NCBI RefSeq assembly: GCF_900142035.1
Contig: NZ_FQZI01000003.1
Location: 434,001 to 498,000, forward strand
Direction of reading: 5' to 3'
Length of the DNA stretch: 64,000 nt
Source of the DNA: Flavobacterium terrae
GTDB taxonomy: Bacteria > Bacteroidota > Bacteroidia > Flavobacteriales > Flavobacteriaceae
The position numbers and the translations under genes are program-made. Under the pieces are notes generated by a model. That model saw nothing but the letters and a program-made list of their open reading frames with translations, was not told the origin of the DNA and did not search any database. Below, piece after piece: positions 52,084 through 61,409 of the stretch (within the stretch, counting starts at the first letter, position 1; each line of letters starts with the position of its first letter).

Positions 52084-52944
52084 TTAATTTTTTATTATTT
52101 CTAACTGCTTCCAAATTATTTTTTCGTCTTCTACAAGACTATACTTTTGATAAAATTCTAAAATCTTCTGATAACGATCTTTTAAATTAAAACCAAAATT
52201 AAAATCCATTTTCTTCAAACAAACCGAACAAAGAGTATTTGGCTTAGTATCATCTTCACTTAAACTATTAACACCATTCATTACACAAAGAGCATGAGTA
52301 CAATGTTTCATTTTAAACATATGTCCAATTTCATGAGCTGATGTTTTTATAGTCCTACCTAATCCTAAAGCAAAATCTTTATTATTAGGCTCATATCGGG
52401 CTATAGAAGTCACTCCAACACCTTCATTATAAGTTGCCAATCCAAAAACATAATTCCAAGATGGCTTTGGAAATAAATCTCTGCCAGTTATAGCCATAAT
52501 GACTAAAGCATCCTTAGGTTTATAATTCGAAATAACTTTTTTTATTAAATAATCTGCATTAAGTTGTTCATCACCATTTTCATTCAACCTTCTCATTTCT
52601 TTAGGAACAATATCATCTTTAATACCATTCATTTTTACCGTCTCAATATTGTAGAAAAGTCTAAGATAAACAACAGTAGCATTTACAATTGAATCCTCTT
52701 GACGAGTAAAACCTCCTATTGGTAAAATGTAAATTTTATTTTTAACATTATTAGGTTTTATTGGTTTTAACTTTTCATACTCTTCAAAGGTTTGACCAGT
52801 TTCTTCGTGTTCAGCTAACCATTCACCTGACTTAGGTGTTTCTAATGGAATATCTAAATCTGACAACTTTTCAAAATCATCTTTTGGCTTACATCCAAAA
52901 ATTGACAATATTAAAATTGTCAAAAAAACATAAAACTTTATCAT
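52084..52944 (-). CDS. Lipoprotein archaemetzincin-family zinc peptidase
   Basis: A lipoprotein signal ends SIFGC near residue 17. The catalytic part has HEIGHMFKMKHC followed by x4-C-x-M (ALCVMNG) and a later CSVC pair, the archaemetzincin pattern with its extra zinc-binding cysteines. One position differs: the Gly of HExxHxxG is Lys here. Length 286 residues. Archaemetzincins are mostly cytosolic; an envelope-anchored one is unusual. It starts an operon with ytxJ and the Crp-like gene. Confidence 0.88.
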   Translation of the reverse strand: MIKFYVFLTILILSIFGCKPKDDFEKLSDLDIPLETPKSGEWLAEHEETGQTFEEYEKLKPIKPNNVKNKIYILPIGGFTRQEDSIVNATVVYLRLFYNIETVKMNGIKDDIVPKEMRRLNENGDEQLNADYLIKKVISNYKPKDALVIMAITGRDLFPKPSWNYVFGLATYNEGVGVTSIARYEPNNKDFALGLGRTIKTSAHEIGHMFKMKHCTHALCVMNGVNSLSEDDTKPNTLCSVCLKKMDFNFGFNLKDRYQKILEFYQKYSLVEDEKIIWKQLEIIKN

Positions 52945-52950
52945 AATTCA

Positions 52951-53018
52951 ATTAAAATCAGTCATTTTGTCTTGATAATACTTCCAAAACTAATTAAAAT
53001 CAGTCATTTTGTCTTGAT
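52951..53018. repeat. Two exact 26-bp direct repeats between archaemetzincin and clpB
   Basis: Copies at 52951-52976 and 52993-53018 are identical, contain GTCATTTTGTC and are 42 bp apart from start to start, about four helical turns. The first copy starts 7 bases upstream of the archaemetzincin ATG; the second ends 86 bases before the clpB ATG. They are good candidates for a heat-shock or stress operator shared by the divergent genes. Confidence 0.6.
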
Positions 53019-53103
53019 TTTTATGCTTGGAATACAAATTGTCTATTCAAAAACAAAGTTAATCAAATAACAACAACATAATACTAAAGGAAAAATTTCA
53101 ATT

Positions 53104-55701
53104 ATGAACTTAAACAATTTAACAATAAAATCGCAAGAAGCTTTGCAGCAAGCACAGCAAATTGCACAAGCCAACGGCCAGCAACAGCTGGAAAACGAAC
53201 ACATTTTTAAAGGAATTTTAGAAGTGGACGAAAACGTGGCGCCTTTTATCCTTAAAAAACTGAATGTCAATGTAAACCTATTCAAACAGATTCTAGACAG
53301 TACTATTCAGAGTTTCCCGAAAGTATCGGGTGGCGATTTAATGCTTTCCCGCGAAGCTGGTACTACATTAAATGAAGCCAATATCATTGCTAAAAAAATG
53401 AACGACGAATACGTTTCGATTGAGCATTTAATTTTAGCCATTTTCAAATCAAAAAGTAAAGTTGCTCAAATCTTAAAAGATCAAGGGGTAACCGAAAAAG
53501 GTTTAGAAGCTGCGATTGCAGAAATTCGAAAAGGAGAACGCGTAACTTCCGCTTCGGCTGAAGAAACGTATAACGCCTTAAACAAATACGCGAAGAATTT
53601 AAATCAATTAGCTAACGATGGTAAACTCGATCCGGTAATTGGTCGTGATGAGGAAATTCGTCGTGTGCTTCAGATTTTATCGCGTCGAACCAAAAACAAT
53701 CCGATGTTAATTGGAGAACCTGGTGTGGGTAAAACTGCCATTGCTGAAGGTTTAGCACACCGAATTGTAGCTGGCGACGTTCCAGAAAACCTTAAAGATA
53801 AAGTAGTATTTTCTTTGGACATGGGTGCCTTAATTGCTGGAGCAAAATACAAAGGAGAATTCGAAGAACGTTTGAAATCCGTAGTAAAAGAAGTAACTTC
53901 AGCTGAAGGTGACATCGTTCTTTTCATTGATGAAATCCACACACTAGTAGGTGCTGGAGGTGGCGAAGGCGCTATGGATGCAGCAAACATCTTAAAACCT
54001 GCTTTAGCAAGAGGAGAATTAAGAGCTATCGGAGCAACCACATTAGACGAGTATCAAAAGTATTTCGAAAAAGATAAAGCACTAGAGCGTCGTTTCCAAA
54101 AAGTATTGGTGGATGAACCCGATACTGAAAGCGCGATTTCAATCCTACGCGGAATTAAAGAGAAATACGAAACGCACCATAAAGTTAGAATCAAAGACGA
54201 CGCGATTATCGCCGCAGTAGAATTATCACAGCGTTACATTACCAATCGTTTCTTGCCAGACAAAGCGATCGACTTGATGGACGAAGCAGCTTCGAAATTA
54301 CGCATGGAAATCAATTCGAAACCGGAAGAATTAGACGTTCTAGATCGTAAAATCATGCAATTAGAAATCGAAATCGAAGCCATCAAACGCGAAAACGATG
54401 AGAACAAATTAAAAGTTCTTGGATTAGATTTGGCTAATCTTAAAGAAGAACGCAATGAAATTTATACTCGTTGGAAATCCGAAAAAGATTTAGTTGATAC
54501 TATTCAATCCATAAAACAAGAAATTGAGGATTTTAAAACTGACGCTGAACGTGCTGAACGCGATGGTGATTACGGAAAGGTAGCCGAAATACGTTACGGA
54601 AAAATAAAAGAAGCGCAGGAAAAATTAGATGGTTTACAAATACAATTACAAGAAAATCAATCGGATAAATCCCTGATTAAAGAGGAAGTAACGCACGAAG
54701 ATATTGCTGAAGTAGTAGCCAAATGGACTGGAATACCAGTAACTAAAATGCTGCAAAGTGAACGCGAAAAACTATTACACCTTGAAGACGAATTGCACCG
54801 CAGAGTTGTGGGACAAGAAGAAGCAATCGAGGCGATTAGTGACGCAGTTCGCAGAAGCCGAGCTGGATTGCAAGATGCTAAAAAACCAATCGGCTCTTTC
54901 CTATTCTTAGGAACAACTGGTGTAGGTAAAACGGAATTAGCCAAAGCCTTAGCGGAATATTTGTTCGACGATGAAAACGCAATGACAAGAATCGACATGA
55001 GTGAATATCAGGAGCGTCATAGTGTGAGCCGTTTGGTAGGTGCACCTCCAGGATATGTAGGTTACGACGAAGGCGGTCAACTTACCGAAGCCGTGAGAAG
55101 AAAACCGTATTCAGTTGTATTATTGGATGAAATAGAAAAAGCGCATCCAGACACCTTCAACATTTTGTTACAGGTTTTAGATGAAGGACGTTTAACTGAT
55201 AACAAAGGGCGTCTAGCTGATTTCAAAAACACGATCATCATTATGACTTCAAATATGGGAAGTCACATTATACAAGAGAAATTCGAGAATTTAAAAGGTG
55301 GAATCGAAGCAGCAACGGAAGCTGCCAAAACAGAAGTATTAGGTTTATTGAAACAAACGGTTCGTCCGGAATTCATCAACCGTATAGATGAAATTGTGAT
55401 GTTCACACCTTTAACAGGTGAAAACATTCGTGAGATAGTAGGGTTGCAACTAAAAAGTGTTATCAAAATGCTGGCTTTACAACATATTACTATGGATGCA
55501 ACTCCAGAGGCTATCACTTATTTATCCCACAAAGGATATGATCCAACTTTTGGTGCTCGACCAGTAAAACGAGTAATTCAGAAAGAGGTTTTAAATCAAC
55601 TTTCTAAAGAAATTCTATCAGGAAAAGTAACAACAGATAGTATTATTTTACTAGATAGTTTTGACAACCAATTGGTTTTTAGAAATCAATCAGAAAAGTA
55701 A
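53104..55701 (+). CDS. clpB: ATP-dependent chaperone ClpB
   Basis: The 865-residue protein has the Clp N domain (about 1-145), a first AAA domain (GEPGVGKT, then [13 protein letters not shown]), a middle coiled coil of about 120 residues ([18 protein letters not shown]) and a second AAA domain ([19 protein letters not shown]), ending with the D2 C-terminal domain. It frees proteins from aggregates with DnaK. Its codons are noticeably less AT-rich than those of neighbouring genes, as expected for a highly expressed gene. Confidence 0.97.
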   Translation: MNLNNLTIKSQEALQQAQQIAQANGQQQLENEHIFKGILEVDENVAPFILKKLNVNVNLFKQILDSTIQSFPKVSGGDLMLSREAGTTLNEANIIAKKMNDEYVSIEHLILAIFKSKSKVAQILKDQGVTEKGLEAAIAEIRKGERVTSASAEETYNALNKYAKNLNQLANDGKLDPVIGRDEEIRRVLQILSRRTKNNPMLIGEPGVGKTAIAEGLAHRIVAGDVPENLKDKVVFSLDMGALIAGAKYKGEFEERLKSVVKEVTSAEGDIVLFIDEIHTLVGAGGGEGAMDAANILKPALARGELRAIGATTLDEYQKYFEKDKALERRFQKVLVDEPDTESAISILRGIKEKYETHHKVRIKDDAIIAAVELSQRYITNRFLPDKAIDLMDEAASKLRMEINSKPEELDVLDRKIMQLEIEIEAIKRENDENKLKVLGLDLANLKEERNEIYTRWKSEKDLVDTIQSIKQEIEDFKTDAERAERDGDYGKVAEIRYGKIKEAQEKLDGLQIQLQENQSDKSLIKEEVTHEDIAEVVAKWTGIPVTKMLQSEREKLLHLEDELHRRVVGQEEAIEAISDAVRRSRAGLQDAKKPIGSFLFLGTTGVGKTELAKALAEYLFDDENAMTRIDMSEYQERHSVSRLVGAPPGYVGYDEGGQLTEAVRRKPYSVVLLDEIEKAHPDTFNILLQVLDEGRLTDNKGRLADFKNTIIIMTSNMGSHIIQEKFENLKGGIEAATEAAKTEVLGLLKQTVRPEFINRIDEIVMFTPLTGENIREIVGLQLKSVIKMLALQHITMDATPEAITYLSHKGYDPTFGARPVKRVIQKEVLNQLSKEILSGKVTTDSIILLDSFDNQLVFRNQSEK

Positions 55702-55736
55702 TTCGGTTTTTATATTATTTGGTTAGGTTTTGGTTT

Positions 55737-55769
55737 GCCCGATTGATTTTAAATAATCAATCGGGTATT
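55737..55769 (+). terminator. clpB terminator
   Basis: An 11-bp perfect stem CCCGATTGATT / AATCAATCGGG with a 6-base loop is followed by TATTTTATTTT. Confidence 0.85.
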
Positions 55770-55846
55770 TTATTTTAAATCATTTGATGATTAAATAAAG
55801 GATTTATTCCTACATTCGAATAAAATAAAACTCCTTATTTACATAT

Positions 55847-56986
55847 ATGAACTTATTTGAAAAACAATACCACGAAGTCATTGAACTGATTGGTTTTGAA
55901 GATTACAACCAAGCTATTAAACGAATAATAGATTTTACTCTCGATACTGAAAATATAGATTTTTACAAAAAAACTAACAGTTTCTTAAACTGGAACGATA
56001 GCAATGATGATAAAATTGAAATTAAGCAAAGATTAAGTGAGTTGGCTTCGGAATTACATCAGTATCTCACAAAAAAAGAAATTAAACCTCATCAAACAAT
56101 CATTTCTCTTAATGAACTTGGAAAAAGATACAATTCAAATTTTGCACTTGGACCTATCAATTTAGATATTAAATCGGGAGAAATTATAGGTTTAGTAGGC
56201 GAAAATGGAAATGGTAAAACCACATTATTAAGAAGTATTTGTGGTGAACTACATCCATCATCAGGAAGTATTAAATACCATTTTGAATACGATGACTTAT
56301 TTGATTTACGAACTAAGTTAGTTTACATTCCTCAAAGAACCGAAACTTGGAGAGGGTCTATGTATGAAAATTTAGAATTTGCAGCTAGCTGTTATGGTTA
56401 TACTCCTGAAGAAAATAATTTGGTTGTAGATTTAATAATTACACGTTTAGGTCTAAGAAAATTTAGAAACTACAACTGGAACGGCTTATCTTCTGGCTAT
56501 AAAATGCGTTTCGAATTAGCTAGAATGTTATTGCGAAAGCCCAAAATTTTACTTATTGATGAACCATTAGCTAATCTTGATATATTAGCTCAACAAACTA
56601 TCTTGGACGATTTTAGAAACATCGCTAATTCTGCATTTAGACCTATTGCAATAGTTTTAAGTTCTCAGCAATTGTATGAAGTCGAAAAAACTTCAAATCA
56701 AGTAGTTTTCTTAAAACAAGGGAGTCAACGAAATCTTAAATCTGAAGAATCACAAGAACAACATTTCATTGTTGAATTTGAAACTAATGAATCTTTAAGC
56801 ACAATTAATGACAAATTAGCAAAACTTCAGTTACTTTCCTTAGAACAAAACGGAGGAACTTTAATTGCAACCTTCCCTATTAATGTTACTATTAATGACT
56901 TTATGAAAGTAGTAATAGAAGAAAACATTACAATCAACTATTTAAGAAACATTACTCATTCAACTAGAAGATTCTTCATCAAATAA
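55847..56986 (+). CDS. ABC transporter ATP-binding protein with helical N-terminal extension
   Basis: The ABC domain (about 85-300) has Walker A GENGNGKTT, Q-loop YIPQRT, signature LSSGYKMRFELAR (a variant of LSGGQ) and Walker B ILLIDEPLANLD. The first 80 residues are a helical domain rich in charged residues that ABC ATPases do not usually have, and about 80 residues follow the ATPase. The next gene, 8 bp downstream, encodes a multi-pass membrane protein, probably the permease partner. The substrate is unknown. Confidence 0.85.
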   Translation: MNLFEKQYHEVIELIGFEDYNQAIKRIIDFTLDTENIDFYKKTNSFLNWNDSNDDKIEIKQRLSELASELHQYLTKKEIKPHQTIISLNELGKRYNSNFALGPINLDIKSGEIIGLVGENGNGKTTLLRSICGELHPSSGSIKYHFEYDDLFDLRTKLVYIPQRTETWRGSMYENLEFAASCYGYTPEENNLVVDLIITRLGLRKFRNYNWNGLSSGYKMRFELARMLLRKPKILLIDEPLANLDILAQQTILDDFRNIANSAFRPIAIVLSSQQLYEVEKTSNQVVFLKQGSQRNLKSEESQEQHFIVEFETNESLSTINDKLAKLQLLSLEQNGGTLIATFPINVTINDFMKVVIEENITINYLRNITHSTRRFFIK

Positions 56987-56994
56987 TATCACTC

Positions 56995-58488
56995 ATGTTT
57001 AATAAAATTCAAAAAAAACTATTACTAAAATATCCTCTTTTATGGAACACAAAGTTTGTTCCTATGGTTTGTATTGGTTTACTTATTAATCTGCTATATT
57101 TTTTCATTGGATATGCAGACGGAGCCATTAATTTCAAGGAACGTTATGACTCTGATATAGATTTTACTTTCTTTAGTTTTTGCTTTCTTATTTCTTTAGT
57201 ATTACTCATTTTGTGGTTAGTAAATTATTTTAGAAATAATTCCTTAAAATCATTTTATCCAAAGAGTAAATACAGTTTATTTTACGAATGGATTCAAATT
57301 TTGGTGATTGTTCTTCTGCTAATAGGATTTTATTTTCCGTTTGAAATTGGAAGAAAACTTCACAAAACAAGTTATTTAACAGAGACTGAAGCTAAAAAAA
57401 GATGTGAGATAATATCTAAAGCCGACTTTTTTATTGATGGAAGCTTTGGCGAAGCAGAAGTTGATTCGGTCAATTCAGTCCTAAAAGACACAGTTATCGA
57501 TGGAGAACCTGTCTATCAAAATATTGTTTACAAAGATTACGTAACAATTTTTGGTAAAAAATATAGCACTACTTCACTTATTAACCGAAACATTAGAGAA
57601 TTTGCTTTTTTTACAGATGCTGAAGATTCACTTCGAAAAGTTGAAGTTCAAAAAATACTTTTTAAAGACAAAAAAGATGAAGTAAAAAAAATCATGGGCG
57701 ATTATATGTCAATTATAAAAGAGCATGGTTTATTAACAAATCTTACAAAAGAAAAATGGTTTAAAATAACATACAACCATCCAGAATTTAAAAAATATGA
57801 GTTAATAAACTCTTATGCCCCTAATGACAGCACAGATATTTATTCTACTAATTATTATGATGAAACTGTTGTAACTACTTCTGTTGCTGATTATGAAACA
57901 AAAAAAGAGTATTCCAAATATTTCATTGAGCAAAATACATTAAGTCACAATTATCAAGTCATTTCAAGAGCCTATACTAGTTCCATTTTTAAAGAAGATT
58001 CGCTTTTACCATTTCTATATTTTGGTTTTGGAATATCATTACTTATCTTTTCGTTTAGAGTTACTTCAGGAAAAACTTGGTTGATTGGAATTGTTACTTT
58101 AGGTGTGCTAAACTTAGTCACAGGAATTATTTCAGCAATAAGTGGTGAATTTATAACTTATACAATTTTAATTATATTATTTATTCTGGCCATCATAATT
58201 TATTACTTATCAATTTTAATATCAAAGAAAAGTCAGAATTTTTCTAAAATCGTACTCAATCTTTTACTATGGTTATTTGGCGCATTGATACCGCTAATTT
58301 ATTCAACTTATTTTGAGATTTATAAAAAGTCAATTCAGCATCTAGAGTCATACTATTATGATCAACACTATATGTTTTTAAGCGACTTTGTTCCTAATAT
58401 GCTATCAATTAATCTGATTATAGTTTTTGCAAGCATGTTCTTTTTATGTTCATCTATTAGGAAATGGAAAGGTATTGCTGAAGAATAA
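56995..58488 (+). CDS. Multi-pass membrane protein, probable ABC partner
   Basis: The 497-residue protein has three membrane segments near the N-terminus (about 20-40, 58-78, 98-118), an extracytoplasmic domain of about 200 residues rich in Lys, Asp and Tyr, then six hydrophobic segments at the C-terminal side. This resembles ABC-2 type permeases with a large loop, though I see no diagnostic motif. The 8-bp spacing after the ATPase gene supports a joint complex. Confidence 0.65.
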   Translation: MFNKIQKKLLLKYPLLWNTKFVPMVCIGLLINLLYFFIGYADGAINFKERYDSDIDFTFFSFCFLISLVLLILWLVNYFRNNSLKSFYPKSKYSLFYEWIQILVIVLLLIGFYFPFEIGRKLHKTSYLTETEAKKRCEIISKADFFIDGSFGEAEVDSVNSVLKDTVIDGEPVYQNIVYKDYVTIFGKKYSTTSLINRNIREFAFFTDAEDSLRKVEVQKILFKDKKDEVKKIMGDYMSIIKEHGLLTNLTKEKWFKITYNHPEFKKYELINSYAPNDSTDIYSTNYYDETVVTTSVADYETKKEYSKYFIEQNTLSHNYQVISRAYTSSIFKEDSLLPFLYFGFGISLLIFSFRVTSGKTWLIGIVTLGVLNLVTGIISAISGEFITYTILIILFILAIIIYYLSILISKKSQNFSKIVLNLLLWLFGALIPLIYSTYFEIYKKSIQHLESYYYDQHYMFLSDFVPNMLSINLIIVFASMFFLCSSIRKWKGIAEE

Positions 58489-58489
58489 A

Positions 58490-58528
58490 AAAAGAGGGTT
58501 TAGTAATTAATATTTCTAAACCCTTTTT
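58490..58528 (+). terminator. Hairpin terminator
   Basis: A 9-bp perfect stem AGGGTTTAG / CTAAACCCT is followed by TTTTTAA, just after the stop of the membrane protein. Confidence 0.8.
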
Positions 58529-58598
58529 AATTGATGATTTTTAAGGTTAAAATTCTTCTAAGAAACATTTTATAAAGAATAAGTTTTTAAAAAAATAG

Positions 58599-59120
58599 TT
58601 ATAGGCCTGCGACAATTTCCCCATTAGGGTTTACTACCAGTCTTTTAACATCTCTATCTTTTTTAATTTTTAGATTGTATTGTTTTTTGAGTACATCTCC
58701 ATCTGCTTGAGTATATAAAAATTTATCTTTCACAATAACCCAACCTGGAAAAGATTTATAAACTGAAAATATAACTGAACGTGGCAATTTAACATTATCA
58801 TATTTTTCTACTACTCTTACTAATTTACCAGTATCGTTATATGTAGCCATTAATGACGCTTCTTCAGCATCAAAAAATACCAAATACTCATCATGTCCTT
58901 CATAATCCTTACCAATATTGTATCCTACAAACTTATCCTGCATCTGTCTAACTTTTGTATCAGGATTTCTATCTGGTAAATAAACCGAAAAATCTTTTCC
59001 AGCATTTTTAATAACAACAGCTGGCAATTCATCAGCTATAAAATCTTCATCTTGAATACTCTGTGCGCTTGACACAAAAGCAAAACTTACAAGAGCTATA
59101 ACACTAAGTATTAATTTCAT
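58599..59120 (-). CDS. Secreted hypothetical protein
   Basis: ATG 59120 starts a clean signal peptide MKLILSVIALVSFAFVSSAQ; the frame back to 59180 adds an unsupported tail. The mature 153 residues look like a small beta-rich fold, similar in feel to PepSY-like secreted proteins (YNDTGKLVRVVEKYDNVKLP, SVYKSFPGWVIV), but I cannot name a family with confidence. It is transcribed alone. Confidence 0.7.
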   Translation of the reverse strand: MKLILSVIALVSFAFVSSAQSIQDEDFIADELPAVVIKNAGKDFSVYLPDRNPDTKVRQMQDKFVGYNIGKDYEGHDEYLVFFDAEEASLMATYNDTGKLVRVVEKYDNVKLPRSVIFSVYKSFPGWVIVKDKFLYTQADGDVLKKQYNLKIKKDRDVKRLVVNPNGEIVAGL

Positions 59121-59397
59121 AATTACATTTTTTTTAATTAAACAATAATAAAATGATTTTGAATTATCAATATAAGGCATACGATTACTTCCCCTTTTTG
59201 TTAATGATCTGATAACTCAAAGTGCTAAAAAAAAGTTTTTGGAATAGAAATAATGGAAGATGAGGGTAATTTTAATTGATTAAAGGTAAGTCTATAAATA
59301 ATTAGCTAATGTTAATCATTTCCATATGCAATGTTAATTATTCAAAGGTGTTTTTAATAGTTTAAATCCTTATTTTTGAATAAATCAAATTTTAATC

Positions 59398-60246
59398 GTG
59401 GTACATCAAATTTCTTATAATACCATTTCTATTGAAGTTAATTCGCAAGGAGCAGAATTAATTCAATTTTCTAAAGGAGACACAAAATATATTTGGAATG
59501 TGGACGAAGCTTTTTGGAATAAGACTTCTCCAATACTATTTCCCATAGTGGGACGTCTTAAAAATGATTGTTATAATTTAAACGGAAAAAATTATAATAT
59601 GGCAAGACATGGTTTTGCTAGAAATTATGATTTTACGTTACTCCATAAAACTAAAAATTCGATAAGCTTTCAACTCAATGATAATGAGGAAACTTTTTCA
59701 ATTTACCCTTTCAAATTCAAATTGATTTTAACTTACACCATTGAAAGTTATGGTTTAAAAATAGATTATAGTGTTACAAACAAATCTGAAGACACAATGC
59801 TGTTCTCAATTGGAGCACATCCTGCAATTAAGATAGATACAGATTTTGAAAACTATTCTATTTTGTTTGAAAAAGATTCTTTACTCAATTGTCATGAACT
59901 AGAAAATGAACAATTTTCTGGACAAACAAAGCACATAAAACTTGACAATAATCGACTTAACCTGAACTATAATTTATTCGAAAAGGATGCTATTGTTTTA
60001 AAGAAATTTGATTCAAAATATTTAACAATTTATAAGCATAATAACCCATTAATAAAAATTAGCTTTGATAACTTTCCTCATTTAGGAATTTGGACAAAAA
60101 CAAATGCTCCATTCATATGTATTGAACCTTGGTATGGATATGCAGATAATCAAAATAGCACTGGTGAATTAACAACTAAAGAAGGAATGATTCATTTACC
60201 ACCAAATGAAAGAAAAGACTTCGCAATACTATTTGAAATACAATAA
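59398..60246 (+). CDS. Aldose 1-epimerase family protein
   Basis: The 282-residue protein begins with GTG (59398) because no ATG lies in frame before the conserved start. It has the galactose mutarotase fold: SPILFPIVGRLKND, MARHGFARN with the catalytic His, FSIGAHPAIKI, and the catalytic Glu region CIEPWYGYADN. It interconverts sugar anomers; relatives of the LacX type act on phosphorylated sugars. It is 3 bp before the GNAT gene. Confidence 0.88.
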   Translation: MVHQISYNTISIEVNSQGAELIQFSKGDTKYIWNVDEAFWNKTSPILFPIVGRLKNDCYNLNGKNYNMARHGFARNYDFTLLHKTKNSISFQLNDNEETFSIYPFKFKLILTYTIESYGLKIDYSVTNKSEDTMLFSIGAHPAIKIDTDFENYSILFEKDSLLNCHELENEQFSGQTKHIKLDNNRLNLNYNLFEKDAIVLKKFDSKYLTIYKHNNPLIKISFDNFPHLGIWTKTNAPFICIEPWYGYADNQNSTGELTTKEGMIHLPPNERKDFAILFEIQ

Positions 60247-60249
60247 ACT

Positions 60250-60801
60250 ATGAAAACCGTTTCCTTTTTACCTTTTCAAAATTTAGAATCTGAAAGATTA
60301 CTTTTAAGACAGATTACAAACGACGACATTGATGAAGTATTTGAATTAAGAAGCAATCCCGAAATAATGAAATTTGTTCCTCGCCCACTTGTTACAAAAA
60401 AAGAAGAAGCTTTAGAACATATTAAATTGATTCAGTCTAAAATTGAAGAAAATGAAGGAATAAATTGGGCTATTACAATAAAAGGGAATCCAAAACTAAT
60501 AGGGGTAATTGGCCATTACAAAATTTCATGGGAAAATTTACGATCTGAAATTGGTTATATGATTTTACCAGAATATCATGGTAAAGGAATAACTTCAGAG
60601 GCAGTAAAATTGCTAATTGATTATGGGTTTAACACCATGAAAATGCACTCATTAGAAGCTATTATAGATCCTAGAAATGAAGCTTCTGCCAAAGTATTAG
60701 AGAAAAATAACTTTGTACTTGAAGCACAATTTAAAGAAGATACCTTATGGCAAGGTGAATGGCTTGACACTAATATATATTCATTATTAAACAAAAATTG
60801 A
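60250..60801 (+). CDS. GNAT-family N-acetyltransferase (RimJ/RimL-like)
   Basis: The 183-residue protein has the RimJ-type pattern ESERLLLRQITNDDIDEVFELR, GVIGHYKISWENLRSEIGYMI with LPEYHGKGITSEAV (the acetyl-CoA loop) and HSLEAIIDPRNEASAKVLEKNNF. It transfers acetyl groups, often to protein N-termini, but the target is unknown here. Its TGA overlaps the next ATG by one base. Confidence 0.88.
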   Translation: MKTVSFLPFQNLESERLLLRQITNDDIDEVFELRSNPEIMKFVPRPLVTKKEEALEHIKLIQSKIEENEGINWAITIKGNPKLIGVIGHYKISWENLRSEIGYMILPEYHGKGITSEAVKLLIDYGFNTMKMHSLEAIIDPRNEASAKVLEKNNFVLEAQFKEDTLWQGEWLDTNIYSLLNKN

Positions 60802-61358
60802 TGATAAAAAAGTTAATTTTTCTATCACTAACCATTTTAAGTTTTAACTCGGTTTACACACAAACTAATTTAAAAGTAAATGGGTTAACAGCTTTTGTTT
60901 TAATCCCAAACATTGGTATCGAAACTACCTTAAAAAATCACTGGACTTTTCAAGCTGATGTTTCAGCCTCTTTTTGGAAATCAATAAACGGTGGACCGTT
61001 ACAATTTGTTATTTTAACTCCAGAATTACGCTATCATATAAATAGTAACAATCAAGGTTTCTATTTTGGTGGTCATATAGCTGGAGGTAAATTTAAGCTC
61101 CAAAAATGGAATTACTCAGACACGCAATACTATCAAAAAGGATATAACTACATGATGGGAGCTACAATTGGCTATCAAAAAAAAATATCAACTAATTTTT
61201 TAATCGACATTTTTGCAGGAGTTGGAAATCAGCAAGCTTTTTATAAAGGATACTATTTAAGTAGCTTAGAAAGATATGAAAAAGCACATGATTATAACAA
61301 AAGTGGAGAATGGCTACCTTATAGAGGAGGTATTATGATATGCTATCAGTTTAAATAA
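60801..61358 (+). CDS. DUF3575 outer-membrane-like protein
   Basis: A signal peptide (about residues 1-20, ending SVYTQ) precedes a 165-residue beta-rich domain with LKVNGLTAFVLIPNIGIE and GGIMICYQFK at the C-terminus, typical of DUF3575 beta-barrels in Bacteroidota. ATG 60801 overlaps the GNAT stop (TGATG). It is the last gene of the epimerase-GNAT set. Confidence 0.8.
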   Translation: MIKKLIFLSLTILSFNSVYTQTNLKVNGLTAFVLIPNIGIETTLKNHWTFQADVSASFWKSINGGPLQFVILTPELRYHINSNNQGFYFGGHIAGGKFKLQKWNYSDTQYYQKGYNYMMGATIGYQKKISTNFLIDIFAGVGNQQAFYKGYYLSSLERYEKAHDYNKSGEWLPYRGGIMICYQFK

Positions 61359-61392
61359 GAAAGCCATCTTATTTAGATGGCTTTCTTTTTGA
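61355..61392. terminator. Bidirectional hairpin terminator
   Basis: A 12-bp perfect stem AGAAAGCCATCT / AGATGGCTTTCT followed by a T run lies between the convergent DUF3575 and S8 peptidase genes. Confidence 0.85.
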
Positions 61393-61409
61393 TTCAACTT
61401 ACAATTTGA

